DNA of 64,000 nucleotides from Spiroplasma endosymbiont of Lasioglossum villosulum (GTDB lineage Bacteria; Bacillota_I; Bacilli_A; Mycoplasmatales; VBWQ01): positions 248,001 through 312,000 of the forward strand of contig NZ_OZ026539.1 in NCBI RefSeq assembly GCF_964020195.1. Direction: 5' to 3'. This document shows, in pieces, positions 30,959 through 43,290 of this stretch. The notes under the pieces were generated by a model. That model ran no database searches, was not told the origin of the DNA, and was given only the letters and a program-made list of their open reading frames with translations. Both the position numbers and the translations under genes were made by a program. Numbering within the stretch: position 1 is the first letter of the stretch; the number at the start of each line of letters is the position of its first letter.

Positions 30959-31184
30959 TTAAATCGTTTTAGTCTTATTATATTTTAGACAAGAAATAAT
31001 TTGGATTTTTATGAAATTGTAAATTTATCTTACTACTAATTTAAAAATATTACAATTAAAATACTCAATTTTATAAATTATAAAAATATTTTAATAATTT
31101 AATTAACATAAATATATAACAAAAATTCTTATTAACTTTTAATTTAATAAGTTTTTTTAATTTTTTATTTTAAAATAAGTAAAA

Positions 31185-32302
31185 TTATGTTTTTAAATTT
31201 ATTTGATTACATTTAAAAATAACCATTTTTATATAAATAAAAATACTATATGTTTTATTAACAATCATTTCTTTTAAAACATGTCAAATATTTGTTTCAG
31301 TAAAACAACCTATATTTCACTTTGCACCTTGATTTTCAATACCTTGTTTATTATTTTTAAAATATTGTTTTTTTAACTTTTTATGATTATCTAATTCTTT
31401 ATATAAATAATCAATTAATTGTTCATATTGACCATTATTAATGAAATCTTTACAATTATTATATTCACTTCAATATTTTCCTTTATTTCCCGCCATTATA
31501 CCAAGATATAATGTTCTAATTAAATGGAATTTATCTAAAACAAACTCAGCACCAAGATAATCAGCAACTTCTTTAATTCATCCAGCACTATCTCCACAAA
31601 TAATTATTTTTGCTTGTTCAACATTTTCATAAAATTTTTGACAATGTTCTTTAACAAATTCAGCAGTTTTTTTAACTCCAATTGCTGTTCTTGTTGGTCT
31701 AATAATTGCTTTTACTCTTTTATTTTGTACTTTATGATTAATATTATCTGTATATGTTGTTATTACATAGAGTGTTTTATATCTTTACGTTTAAAATCTC
31801 AAAACTTTCGATGTCCATCATCAATTGCTACAAAAATAGGTTGATTTTTTTCTAATTTTACTTTTACTGGATTTGCTTCAATTACTTCTAAATTTTTAAA
31901 AACTCTATGAACAGTACTAACACTAATACCTGTTTTTTTACAAATAGCACAAATATCATGATATCTTTTTCCATCAGCAAAATATTCAATAATAGTTTGT
32001 TCAACATCTTCACCAATTCTTTTATATTTAGGTAATTCTAGTCATTCATCAACTAAACAAACACGAACTCATTTTTGTAATTTTTCATCAAAATATTCAT
32101 AAATTCTTCTTTTATAAGTTACTAATCCATACATTATTTTTCTTGTTCGATATTGATAATCAACTATTTTATATTTCTTTTTATCTCTTGTTTTAAATAT
32201 TCTTCAATCTCGTTTTTCTCATTTCTTTGTTATATGTTCTAAAACTAATTTATCAATTTTAGCATATTGTTCTCTAAAATTTCATTTATAATTAAAATTC
32301 AC
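31185..32302 (-). pseudogene. DDE transposase of copy B, inactivated by a 4-bp deletion
   Basis: It matches the copy A gene throughout, including the catalytic Asp, Asp and Glu regions, but four bases (AGAT) are missing just after AAACACTCTATG near 31767, giving a stop about 175 codons in. The start is GTG 32302 after GGAGAAG, where copy A has ATG. Length is 1118 versus 1122 bases, so the deletion accounts for the whole difference. Copy B would depend on A's enzyme to move. Confidence 0.8.
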
Positions 32303-32489
32303 ATTTACTTCTCCTAACTATTTTAAAAAATTCTAAATTTATTGTAAATATTTTTAAAAAAATAATTTACTTGTTTATTATATACATATATAAGTGTAAT
32401 TTTAAATAAAATAAAAATTATTTAAAAAACCACTTTCATATTTAAAATATAATAAACAAGTTATATATAATTAATAGTATAGGTCTCAT

Positions 32490-32521
32490 AAAATAAACGC
32501 CTTTAATTTAGGCGTTATTTT
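32490..32521. terminator. Hairpin between transposase and cargo, copy B
   Basis: AAAATAA-CGCC and GGCGTTATTTT around TTTAATTTA. It resembles the MATE terminator at 394-426. The bases between it and the transposase start (32303-32489) are AT-rich and differ from copy A. Confidence 0.6.
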
Positions 32522-32537
32522 GTATTTAAAAGCATAC

Positions 32538-32565
32538 TTGTAAAAATAATCAAAAATAGTACAAT
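32538..32565 (+). promoter_or_regulatory. Promoter of the cargo gene, copy B
   Basis: TTGTAA, 16 bases, TACAAT; then AAAGGAG and ATG 32602. Matches copy A's cargo promoter. Confidence 0.6.
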
Positions 32566-32601
32566 TTAATAAGTAAAATCAAGGAAAAAAGGAGAATTAA
32601 A

Positions 32602-32953
32602 ATGCAAGATAGCAAAGAACTAATAAAAGATGTAGAAAATAAAAAAGAAGAAAAAGGAAAAGAAATAAATAATTTTAAAAAATGAATTAAAACAAATTAT
32701 AAAAAAATAATATTATGAACTGCTGTTATAACTGCACTTTTATTAAGTATAATGTCATATTATAAAACTTATAATTATAAATCATATTTAGGACATGACT
32801 ATACAGTCTACTGGGGGGGCTGGAACAACAATATGAGAAACTAAAAATTTATATGATGAAAATAAAATAGATTTATATTTTGGTATTAAGCCAACATTTA
32901 AAGATGATATAAAATGAAATGGTCAATATCCTGATGGATATTTTGATAATTAA
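32602..32953 (+). pseudogene. Cargo membrane protein of copy B, frameshifted at a G7 tract
   Basis: A Lys/Glu-rich start (about 34 residues), a TM segment (KIILWTAVITALLLSIM) and an external part up to YTVYWG. Seven G (32813-32819) then break the frame and it stops at NNNMRN. With six G it continues AGTTIWETKNLYDENKIDLYF... to an end of YPDGYFDN at 32953. The shared YPDGYF end and layout make it a distant relative of copy A's gene at 14086. It overlaps the convergent 678-aa homologue by four bases. Confidence 0.6.
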
Positions 32954-34974
32954 ATTTCAATATTTATATATGAAATATTTTCATTATATTTATCAAATAA
33001 ATTAATATTATTTAAGTTTATTTCTTGTTTATCAGTTTTTAAAATTAAATCATAATTACCAGCACCAAATATACCACTAATTTCAATCCGATTTAAATTA
33101 TTAATCGGATTTTCAATTTGTAATTCAAATTCATTAATATTATCAATTTGTGAAATTTCTTTATAAAATTCTAGTTTTGAAAATAATTGAGATTTATTTG
33201 AACCATATAAATTTAATATATCTTTAATTTTATCTTTATTAATAATTGTTTTTGTAAAATATTTACCATATTCACCATTACTTAATGTTCAATCAGCAGG
33301 AATTAATGACGGAATATTATTGCTTTCAAGTTCATTAGTTATAGATAATCAATTAAATTGATTATCATCTAATTTAAATAATTCATTTTGGCTAATATCA
33401 TTATTTTTTAATTTAATATTATTAATATCTGTAAAGTCAAAATACTCAGATTTTAACACTACTTTTACATCTTTGAATTTTCAAATTTCTTTATCACTTG
33501 GTTTTATAGGACTTGATTTTAATTTGAAATAATAAGGTAATAATATTTTATTATCATCGTTTAATCCTTTATTAATTGATAATGATGAATAAATATATTT
33601 TGATAACATAATAAATACTTGTTTAAATATTTGTATTTGTAGTAAAGTTATATAATTTGGATATTCAAACTCTCATTGTTTAAATAAGTTAGTAATTATT
33701 TCATCCGGTTTTTGTCCAGAAAATGTATCACGTAATTCTGCTATTTTATTTTTTGCTTTACCTTTATCATCATATTCTGCACCATTAAAATTTCTATTAT
33801 AATTATATGTATAACTTAGCATATCTAATAAAAGTTGTTGTAAACTATCAATTGTTGGCGCATCTTGTATTTCAATTGCTATACTTTTAAATCTATTATT
33901 GGTTGCAAGATAAACATATCATCCTTCATTACTATAAGATAAAACTTTTTTATCTTCTAAATGTATTTCGTGTTTTAATGGTCAATTACCATCTCAAACA
34001 GCACCCATTTCTCAACCTAGTCAAGTATCAGTTACTCTTGCATTATTAATAACTTCTTTTCTTGTTACAGTACCACTACTAATTTTAATTAAATCTAAAA
34101 CTGATTTTTCTTGTCCTATAAATTGTTTTGCTAAATTTCAAGGTAATATTTGTTCACTAAATCATTGTTGTAATATTCTAACTTTTGGTTGAGTTTCGAT
34201 AGGCATTGATAATAGTGGAAATGCTATCTTATCTTTAACAAATAACTTTGGGTATACTTCCATATTGTCAACTTCACCAAGTACCTTTATATTGCCAAAA
34301 ATCATGCTTCTAGGGGCTTTAATTTTTAAACCAATTACTTTGGTATCTTTATCTAATGGTTTTTGTAATTTAATAATGATTGGATAACCATCTCTTGTTT
34401 TAAAATCTTTAATTTTAATAATAGTAATACTTTTAGTGCTTCTAGTTTTTGGATTTTGATAAGGTTGTGAATAATTATTAATGATATATAAATTATCAAT
34501 ATTATTTTCAGTTAATGGTTCATTTATACTAACTGCATATAATTTAAATTGATTTAATAAATTTATTTCTTGAAAAATTAAATTTTTAATATCAGTCATA
34601 CTATATTCAATTGTATTATCATTAATATTTGTGCTAGCTCTTTGATTTAATTGCATAGTAAAGTCTGATGTTTCAACAGCAATAGTTTTTAATACTTTAT
34701 CAATATCAATAAAACCAATTTTAATAGTATTTGCTGAAAATCTTAAACTATTATTTTCATTATTTTTAAATAAACGTTCAATTTCATAAATATATATAGT
34801 TCTTTTTTTAAATTCATCGTATGCTCTATTAATATCTGGGTCACTAGTAGCTCTCATCATATTAGTAAAGTCATAGGGAATATTATCAATTAAATAATCA
34901 TTTTCTACTTCTGCTTGATTAATTTTAGTTTGTTTCTGTGGAAACTTCGTTTGTGGTTTGTTGTTGTTTTCCAT
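32950..34974 (-). CDS. 674-aa structural protein (copy B homologue of 12049)
   Basis: The first 270 residues differ from copy A at only a few positions. Between about 33860 and 34088 the sequence is largely different (SSGTVTRKEVINNARVTDTWLGW and onward), with scattered differences after that. The frame is open throughout, so the divergence was tolerated. Likely a collar or appendage protein. Confidence 0.6.
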
Positions 34975-36166
34975 TGTTCTCTCCTATTAATTGGTTATTT
35001 TCGGGATTAAATAATTTTAATTTAACTGTTAAGTTATTAATTTCTTGGTCATCATTAATATTAAATGTTTTACTATTTAATAAGTCTTTATCTAAAAGTA
35101 CTAATATTTGAATAAATTTAAGAATATCAATATTAAATTGTCATAATTTTTGTTCAATATAATTAATGGTTGAAATATTAACTGCTGTACTTTCGGGTAC
35201 TGATTGTTGTGCTGATTTCTTTTGACTTGGTATATGAATACCACAACGTTTAAATATTTCATTAACATTTCAATCATATATATCAGTTAAATTTTTACCT
35301 TTAAAATTACTATTTGTCATATTGATATTTTCGTTTTGTTCATTATTATCTCCACCACTTTTAAATATGTAGTTTTTAGTAACCAAAGTTCTTACTGCTT
35401 CTTCTAATGCTGATTGAACATTACCATAAGTTTGACTAAATATAAATTTAGGTGAGTTTAAAATAGTATCTAAAACAATTTGTTCATAAATAACATCTAG
35501 TGCTTTAATTTTATCCATTACTTTTTCACAATCTGCTTGTTCATTTGCTTTATTTCTCATAATTGCTATTGGTATATAATTAATATTTAGTATTTGTTCT
35601 TGTACTAAATTAGGATTATTAATGTATGATTTAAAATCTAATTTATTTTGTTTTTTAGTATCATTAATACTATAAATTGCACGATTAATTGTTACTTGTT
35701 CATTGTTTAATGTATAAACTTCAAATAATCTTACAGTTTGTGCATTTTGTTCATAATTATCATAAAAAATAGTACATTGAATTAATTTACCAGTAATATC
35801 ATAAACTCTTTGTTGTATGTCAACTACTTGAAAATATAAATTATCATTTGCAATATAAATTAAATAACCACTAATTCCTAATTTACTTAATTTAAAAATA
35901 GAATTTCAATTTTTTCTATAAAATTCTTGTTGAATTAAATATTGTTTAATGGTTTCATTATTAATTTCTAATGGAGCATTATATAAATTAGCATTATTTT
36001 CTGCTACAAAAGCAGTAAAATAAGTTTCATGGTTAAAATCATTAAAACCAAAATAATTTAAAATAGAAGCATGTGTACTTTTATTTTTATTAGTTAAAAA
36101 TTTTAATTTTTCACTTTGATTATCATTAATATTGCTTTTATCTTTTCTAAAAAATTTACCTAACAT
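34925..36166 (-). CDS. Portal-like protein, copy B
   Basis: 413 residues, nearly identical to the gene at 10857 (Asp-to-Ala in TAFVAENN near residue 46). GGTGG precedes ATG 36166. Overlaps the next gene by 50 bases as in copy A. Confidence 0.55.
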
Positions 36167-36183
36167 AATATTCACCACCTTTC

Positions 36184-36306
36184 TTAAAATATTTGATTAA
36201 TTTTTAATATGATTTTTACAATGATAAATATAATTAAACCTGCTGTTGCTGATGATAAAATTATTCCTATTAAACCTAAAATAATTTTTATAATTTTAAA
36301 AAACAT
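36184..36306 (-). CDS. Holin-like 40-aa peptide, copy B
   Basis: Same single hydrophobic helix as at 10717. Intact. Confidence 0.5.
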   Translation of the reverse strand: MFFKIIKIILGLIGIILSSATAGLIIFIIVKIILKINQIF

Positions 36307-36471
36307 AATATTATTCCTGTAATTCTTCTAATTTTTTAAAAATATAATCTCTACCCATACCCCACATTATTCTATTGTTATAAATATTAATTTCAGTTTG
36401 TTGGTTATTGTTATTATTTGCTATTCATAAACTACTTTTTACAACGCTTGTATCTAATTGATAATAAAAAT

Positions 36472-36490
36472 TATAGTTGACAAATAATTA
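36472..36490. repeat. 19-bp inverted segment, copy B orientation
   Basis: Read on the plus strand it is identical to the plus strand of copy A at 10533-10551, although the genes run in opposite directions, so it has flipped. The flanks are AATAAAAAT and ATTTTTATT. Confidence 0.75.
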
Positions 36491-36599
36491 ATTTTTATTA
36501 TTTTCTTTAGTTGTATAATCACCATAACTTATATATATTCTATAATGTGTTTTATCTTTAAATATATATTTTATATAATTTTGATTATTATTAGCTAAA

Positions 36600-37661
36600 T
36601 TGTAAAGGTAAGTGCAACTAAATTATTTTTCTATCCAAATATTCGATTGGTGAAAGATAATTTAGTATTTTTCTTGGTCTTTGGTTTAAAGACAATATAA
36701 ATTTATGAACTTCATTTTTATTAGTTTTTGAAAAAATAAATTTTTTAGGAAATTTTTCTCTAATTAAACCATTAGTATTTTCATTAGTACCTCTTTGTCA
36801 AGGTGAATATGGATTGGCAAAATAAATTTTTATATCTAAATTTTTTTCAAGTTGTTGTCAATTTGAAAATTCTTTGCCACGATCAAAAGTAATAGTTTTA
36901 ACAATGTTTTTAGGAAGAATTGATAAATAATAACTAACATTTTTATTAATAACTTTAGTAGTTCTGTTTTTAACTAATATTGCTAAAGTAAATCGTGATA
37001 CTCTTTCAACTAAAGTTATTAAACATGATTTGCTTTTACCTCGTGATGATACTATAGTATCTCCTTCTCAATGACCAAGTGTTATACGATCATTAACATT
37101 TATATCTCGTTCTTTAATTGATTTACCATTAAACTTGCCACGATTTTCTTTAGATTTTCGTTTTTTACCTTTTCTTCTTAAATTTTTACTAGTAACTTTA
37201 TCAAGCATTCCAAAATAAATTCAAGTATAAATTGTTTTAAAACTAATAACTCACTCTTTATGAAAATTTTTAATTCTGCCATAAATTTGTTCAGGTGATC
37301 AACCTAATAGTAATTTTTGTTGTACATATTTTACTAAATTCTTATTTTTAAACTTATGAAAACTAATATGTGATTGTTTTCGATTTTCAGCTTTATTTTG
37401 TGCAATTAATGAAAAATAATGATTATTATCTTTATTTCTATTAATTTCTCGAATAATAGTACTAATACTTCGATTAAGATTTTTAGCTATTTCACTAATT
37501 TTAAATTTAAATTTCAATTGATTCTCAATATAAATCCTTTCATCTATGCCAAGATGTTTATAACTCATATAAAAACTCCTTACTTTTTTCTAAACTAAAT
37601 TTAGCATTATGAAATTTTTATATGAGAATTTTTTGCAATTTTATTTACTTGCACTTACAAG
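36600..37661 (-). mobile_element. IS30-family insertion sequence in the fibre gene
   Basis: About 1.06 kb. The ends share an inverted TAAGTGCAA-TAAAT core (36609 onward and, reverse complemented, up to about 37658). One transposase gene. The duplicated target is unclear; a short AGC may flank it. Confidence 0.8.
36618..37568 (-). CDS. IS30-family transposase
   Basis: 316 residues, intact. The N-terminal helix-turn-helix (HLGIDERIYIENQL, ISEIAKNLNRSISTIIREI) is followed by SPEQIYGRIK and the DDE core: GHWEGDTIV (Asp), TFDRGKEFSNW (Asp), WQRGTNENTNGLIRE (Glu). It ends LSPIEYLDRKII. Several Trp are TGA. It probably still moves. Confidence 0.92.
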
Positions 37662-39394
37662 TATAACTCAGCATTATTTTTATCTGTTATAACTTCTCCT
37701 ACTTCTTTTCAATTTGAACCACTTGGAGGAATTGGAATTGGTTGTGGCTGTTTTTTGATAATTTCATTAATAGCATCAACAATAGTTTTATGTTCAGTTT
37801 CTAAATTAGGAATTTCTTGACTTAGAGCATTTATTTTAAATGCAATCGGAAATTGTGCTTTTGTATCTTCTAATTTTTTATCTACTTCTTCTTTTTTATA
37901 ATAATCAGATAAATCTACTTTACCACCAGTAGCACTAATTTTATTATTTTCATCAATCTTAATATTTTCACCAGCAATTAATTTATCTTGTTTTTTATCA
38001 ATATTTAGTTTATTTTCATTAATTGCTGGAACAATTTGTTTAACAACTGTTTGTAAATTCTCATCATCAATATTTTGCTTTTTATCCAACAATTCATTAG
38101 TTTCTTGTTTTGTATAATAATCATGTCCAGAAGTTTCTTCTGCTATAAATTCAGTTGGTGTACCTTTTCCAATATATTGATATATTTTAGAAATAAATCC
38201 TGAGTAATATGTTCCAGGTGTAGCACTTGCACGAATTTTATAATTAATGCAAGTTAAATATAATCTAATATTATTAATTTCATCTGAATAAAAAGTATCT
38301 AATAGAGTATATGATTTTATTGCAGATTGTTTATCTAATTTAAATATAGATTTTCTAGTATATTTATATTTATAAATATCACTTTCATAAATATAACCTC
38401 ATATTACTAATATTTCTTTATTTAAATTATCAGTTGAAAGTTCATTTGATATTTCTTTTCATAATGGACTAGTTTCAATATTAAATCAGTTATTTTTAAT
38501 ATCATCAATATTTTGTTTATTAATCTCAATTTTATTTTCTAATAATTTGATATTATTATCAACTTTAGTTTCTAATAATTTAATAGTATTTTCATTTGTA
38601 GTAATTCGTTTTTGTTGTTTAGCAGAAAAATCACAAGTTGGTGCATGTGTATAATCACCAATTTGTGGATTATTTTGTAATGCTTCTTGTGGTAATGTTC
38701 CAATTTCATCTGGTCAATCTAAAATCATTGTTTCAGTTTCTTTATCATAATCTGTTGCAATATAACCTTTATTAACAAATTTACTAACAGGACCTCTGTA
38801 TATTTCATTTTCATTATCATCAACTAAATCATCATATAATTTAATTTGTTTTGATAATGTAAATTCTTTTTGTTGTTCAATTAATTCATCAACTTGATTT
38901 CTAGTATAAAATGCTTTTAAGTCAATTTTTTCAATATCTATTTCATCATCATTATAACTTGAAAATATTTGTTTTAATTTTGTTAATCTTGCTCATATTT
39001 TCATTCTACTAGGTGCTAAATCTCAAACATTAATCGTAGGAATACTACTTGCACTAAATTGACTACCATTATTAAATTGAATAGTAGCATCAACATTAAA
39101 TTCAATTGGTGTACGATTAAATACTCAATGTTCAACCATTACATAAACCATATCTCTTAATGTTTCTTTAATTAATTCATCTTTAAAACTATCAAAAGGA
39201 AATTTAGATAAAATAAAATCAAGATAAGCATTAATATCATTTTGAGCACGAATAGCAAAAGTTTTAAATCAATCATTAACATTAGGTCATGTCTGTATAT
39301 ATTGCTGTGGGGTTTCTGTAATTTTTCCAGTTAATGGATATCAGTTATTATAATTTTCAAGACTGACATCAGTTCAAAGTTTATTAATCATAAT

Positions 39395-41091
39395 TTATCA
39401 TTCCTTAAAAAATGCTTTTTTATAATGCTTAGTTTTTGTTTTAGTTTTTCTATGTGATATATGGATAATTTCTTTTTGTAACTTTTTCTTACCTTTTTTT
39501 ATAACTTGACTATATGCAAATTTTTCTAAATGATGTAATAGTCCAGTGCCAAATAAAGTATTAACTGAAAATTTTAAACCAACACTTTTAAATGATTTAT
39601 TAATATTTTCAATAGGATTATTAATAACATTTACTACTTTATGATAAGTTCTTATTATTCTAAATATTTCTCTATATACTTTAAAACTATCTCTAATTAC
39701 TTGTTGTACCACTGGTGGAGCAAATGCTATTGCTTTTAATCATTTATTACGATTAATACCATAACCAATGTATCAACCACTATATCAACGATATCAATGA
39801 AATGGATGTATTTGAGTAACAAAAGTTTTTGCTTTAAGAATACTATCAACAACTGTAATTGGTTTATATTTAGGATTGCGATGATAAATAGTAATTGCAC
39901 ATTTATCTAATGATAAAGGTTGAATTTTACAACCCATAAATACTTGTGAATTTAATGGAATTAATTGTGCATGTTTAATTGCTCTTTTTTCTGCACTAGT
40001 AAATAAATCAGTTGCTTTTTGTTTTAATTTATTAATCTTTTCAAATGCTTGTTTTTCTAACTTTTCAAATTTTTCTTGTAATTTATATATACTTTCTCGT
40101 ATTTTTTCAAAATATTGTGTATTTTTTCAAAATTTATTTAAACCTTTTTTAAATAAAATCTAATATCCAAATATTTAAAAATTTTATTTGCATTTAAAAC
40201 AATCTTATGTATTGAACTTTTTTTAAAATTAAATTTAATAGCATTAGCACGAATTTTTTGTAAATCTAAAATTAAAGTTTTTCCATATCTATTTTCTGTA
40301 TGTATTGTATGAACTAAATTTAATCAATCATGTTGATTCATAGATAGTACTTTTTTTAAATCAGTATTAAATTTTTTTAAAAAGTTATTTGCTTTTTCAA
40401 TATCTTTAATTTTAAATTTAGGAGTTAATTGTGGACTTAATTTTATTAATGTATTTTGTAATAATAAGTGTTCTTTTAACTTTTGTGTTTCTAGTTTTTG
40501 AAAATTATTCTTATATTGTCTTTCAGCAACATAACCTAAATCTCGTAATACTGTTTCACGATTAGGAGTAAAACTATAATTCATTAAATAACGTTTATTA
40601 CCAATAATTTTATCTGTTAAAATTTCTTTTCCACTTACTTGACTAATAATTTCTTGTAAATTTTTTGCTTCTTTAACGCCAATTTGTTCTAATGTTTTAG
40701 TTTTTTGTGTTAGTTTAATAAATTTAGTAGTACGATAACCACGACTAATTTTATTAAGTCCAGCAAATGCAGTTAGTATATTAAAGAAAGTATTTCATTT
40801 TGTTACATTTCCTTTTAAATAATCATAAACTTGATTAATAGTAAAATCAGTTGTAGCATAAATACCAAAATTAATGGCACTTGCAATAAAATCACTTACA
40901 CCTAATCCAAGGGCTACGCTTTCACTTAATCCACCAGTAAAAGGAGCAAGTGCTACTGCTATTACTTGTACACCAATCATTTCTAAAATTTCTCATCAAA
41001 AACTTTTATTTTCTTGTTGTTTACTTATTCTAGTATGTTTGGGTTTATTTATGTTTAAAAGTATTGCTGTATTAGTTGTACCTATTGGCAT
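39395..41091 (-). pseudogene. Tail-like 565-aa gene of copy B, frameshifted
   Basis: Matches the gene at 7008 but has six A where copy A has seven (near 40147), giving TTA AAA AAG GTT TAA. The N-terminal ~315 residues remain in frame, then the frame is lost for the basic and aromatic C-terminal half. Confidence 0.7.
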
Positions 41092-41105
41092 GGTATTAAT
41101 TTCCT

Positions 41106-42290
41106 TTATTTAAGAGTTATTTTAATTTGATTTGTTGTTCCTTTATAATTTAAGTCATTAACATTTGCAGTAATAGTTATATATAAGTCACCGGCTTTTT
41201 CTTTTTGATTACTTACATTAGTTTTTCCTTGTGCATCACTAAAATATTTAATAGTTGGATTTGTTAAATTTGGATTTAATGATTTAAGTTCATTAGTACT
41301 TTTTATTTGTGTATTTAATTCACTATTATTGTTATTAACATTTGCAGTAATATCAATTGTTAAACTTGTAATTTTAGTTTTTAAATCAGTTTTTTCTGTT
41401 TTAATAACTCCACATAACATTCATCTTGATGTTGTTTCATTATTAGAAATATATGGTATTGCTTCTCCAACAACTTCACCAGCAACTTTATATGCTCTTC
41501 CTGCTTTATCATCTTTAATAAAATCTACATAAATAACTGTATTTTCTATCATGTATCTTTTCATTGCTCTTGGTGTTGCTAAAATAAAGGTCATTAATTG
41601 TTGTTCATTTTTATCATTAGTAAAAACCATATAGTCATCAAGAACGATTTCACATAATACACCTTTTACATATAAATTATTTCCATTTAAACGTAATTGT
41701 TGTGCCAACTGATTATCAGTAATTAAACCTTTATTATCTGCTAAATAAACTAAACTATCATAAAGACCATTAGTAATAAAAAATTTACTATTTGCAATAT
41801 TTCTAAATTGAAATAAAGTATTTCAAGCATCTAACATTGATTTTAAATATCCTAATGGTGTTTTATCAGTAATGTCTATTTTAGTTGCATATTTTGCAAT
41901 TACATTTGTATCATTATTTGCTAAATAATCTGCTAAGTCATTAGCAACTTCATATTGCATACTATCTAATAAATTTTGACCATTATTTGCTTTTAAATCT
42001 ACATCTGTAATAATTTCTCCTGCAAGATATTTTTTAGTTATTTTTTTACTAATTTTATCTGTATCAACATATGGTAATTCATATCTTTTACTTTTATCAT
42101 CTCAAGCAATAATTTTAACTTCTGGTTTTTTTGGTTTTTTAACAATAAACTCAATATTTACTGAGTCAACAATTTCAGTAGGGAAAAAGTTTGCCCATGG
42201 ACTATTTGAAATTTTAAAAAACTCTATAAATTCTGGTGCTTCTACTAATCTCTCTGTATTGTCTAAATTTTGATTAAATGGTACTGACAT
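41106..42290 (-). CDS. Major capsid protein candidate, copy B
   Basis: 394 residues, ATG 42290 after GAAAGGAAG. Matches the gene at 5809 except mainly in a patch (ADYLANNDTNVIAKYATKIDITDKTPLGYL) around residues 119-155, and scattered changes in the C-terminal beta domain. Confidence 0.55.
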
Positions 42291-42308
42291 TTTATTTCTT
42301 CCTTTCAT

Positions 42309-42683
42309 TTATAAATAATTTTTCTTTTTATAATTAATTAAAAAATTTTCTTTATCATTTGGTTTATTATTAATAATTATTTGTTTATTGCCACCTGTAT
42401 TAATTGTTTCTTTAAATACTGGTTGTTCTTTAATCATTTTTTTAATAGTTTCTTCAATTTTTGAATTTTCTAAATTATTAGTTTTAAATTTTAAATAATC
42501 ATAAAATTCAGTTTTAACTTGATATTTTTTAAATATATTAATCATTTCTTTTTCTTTAATTTCTTGATTAAGTTTATTTAACTTATTTTCTGCTTCATTA
42601 ACTTTATTTTCTATTTCTTGTTGAGCATTATTTTCAGTTAAAGGTTCAGTTGTTTGTTGAATATTATCTTCATTTTCTAACAT
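42309..42683 (-). CDS. Scaffold-like acidic coiled-coil protein, copy B
   Basis: 124 residues, two changes near the start compared with 5416-5790 (EDNIQQ for ENNVQQ). Intact. Confidence 0.55.
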   Translation of the reverse strand: MLENEDNIQQTTEPLTENNAQQEIENKVNEAENKLNKLNQEIKEKEMINIFKKYQVKTEFYDYLKFKTNNLENSKIEETIKKMIKEQPVFKETINTGGNKQIIINNKPNDKENFLINYKKKNYL

Positions 42684-42700
42684 TTAACATTCTCCTAATC

Positions 42701-42886
42701 TTATCCCAGTAATCAATCTTTAACTAATTGTGGCATTTCACTTATTAGTTTTTTATAATCATTAACAGCATTTTCTAATGTATTGATATCAGAAAATTTA
42801 AAACAATTATCAATATGTAAATCAAAATCTCTATCAATACTGATATCTTGTTTTCTATATTTTTCATTAAATTCAATTTTTGTCAT
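42701..42886 (-). CDS. 61-aa hypothetical element protein, copy B
   Basis: Same as the product of 5213-5398. ATG 42886 has AAAGGAG upstream. Confidence 0.55.
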
Positions 42887-42887
42887 A

Positions 42888-43076
42888 TTATTTTTCTCCT
42901 TTATTAATTTTTTCATTTAATTTTGCTAATTTTTTTTGATGTTTTATAATTTTGTTATTTGCTCTAACATGTTTTGGAGTTGTGATAAATCTTTTTAATA
43001 AAACAATAATTTCTCTGCAAATTAATGTTCCAACACTTGTTCCAATAATTATTAATTCATGTAAAAATTCTTTCAT
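42888..43076 (-). CDS. 62-aa small membrane-anchored basic protein, copy B
   Basis: Six A instead of seven keep the frame open five residues longer than in copy A (ending INKGEK), probably the ancestral form. Confidence 0.55.
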   Translation of the reverse strand: MKEFLHELIIIGTSVGTLICREIIVLLKRFITTPKHVRANNKIIKHQKKLAKLNEKINKGEK

Positions 43077-43116
43077 TTCAATATTTTCCTTTCAACTATT
43101 TATTTTTAATTTTTAA

Positions 43117-43275
43117 TTATTCATCAAATTGACCACCATTAATTCTTTCAATCATTGACTGTGAATTACTTATAATTTTTACTAATACAGATATTTCTTT
43201 ATTTAATTGTTCCAATCTTTCTTTATATGTCTGAATTTCATTATTATAATATTCAATAATTTTTTCTTTATTCAT
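43117..43275 (-). CDS. 52-aa coiled-coil protein (KEKII...QFDE), copy B
   Basis: Same as 4823-4981, with GGGAGG upstream of ATG 43275. Confidence 0.6.
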   Translation of the reverse strand: MNKEKIIEYYNNEIQTYKERLEQLNKEISVLVKIISNSQSMIERINGGQFDE

Positions 43276-43290
43276 TGCTTTTCACCTCCC

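Larger units (their letters stand above)
36311..39391 (-). pseudogene. Fibre gene of copy B, broken by IS30 and a micro-inversion
   Basis: The N-terminal part (about 37665-39391) matches copy A, with a divergent patch at about 37770-37870 (KAQFPIAFKINALSQEI). IS30 interrupts it after the proline linker. The C-terminal part (36311-36597) also contains a 19-bp inverted segment (36472-36490) that creates TAA. A truncated fibre up to the linker could still be made. Confidence 0.75.
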
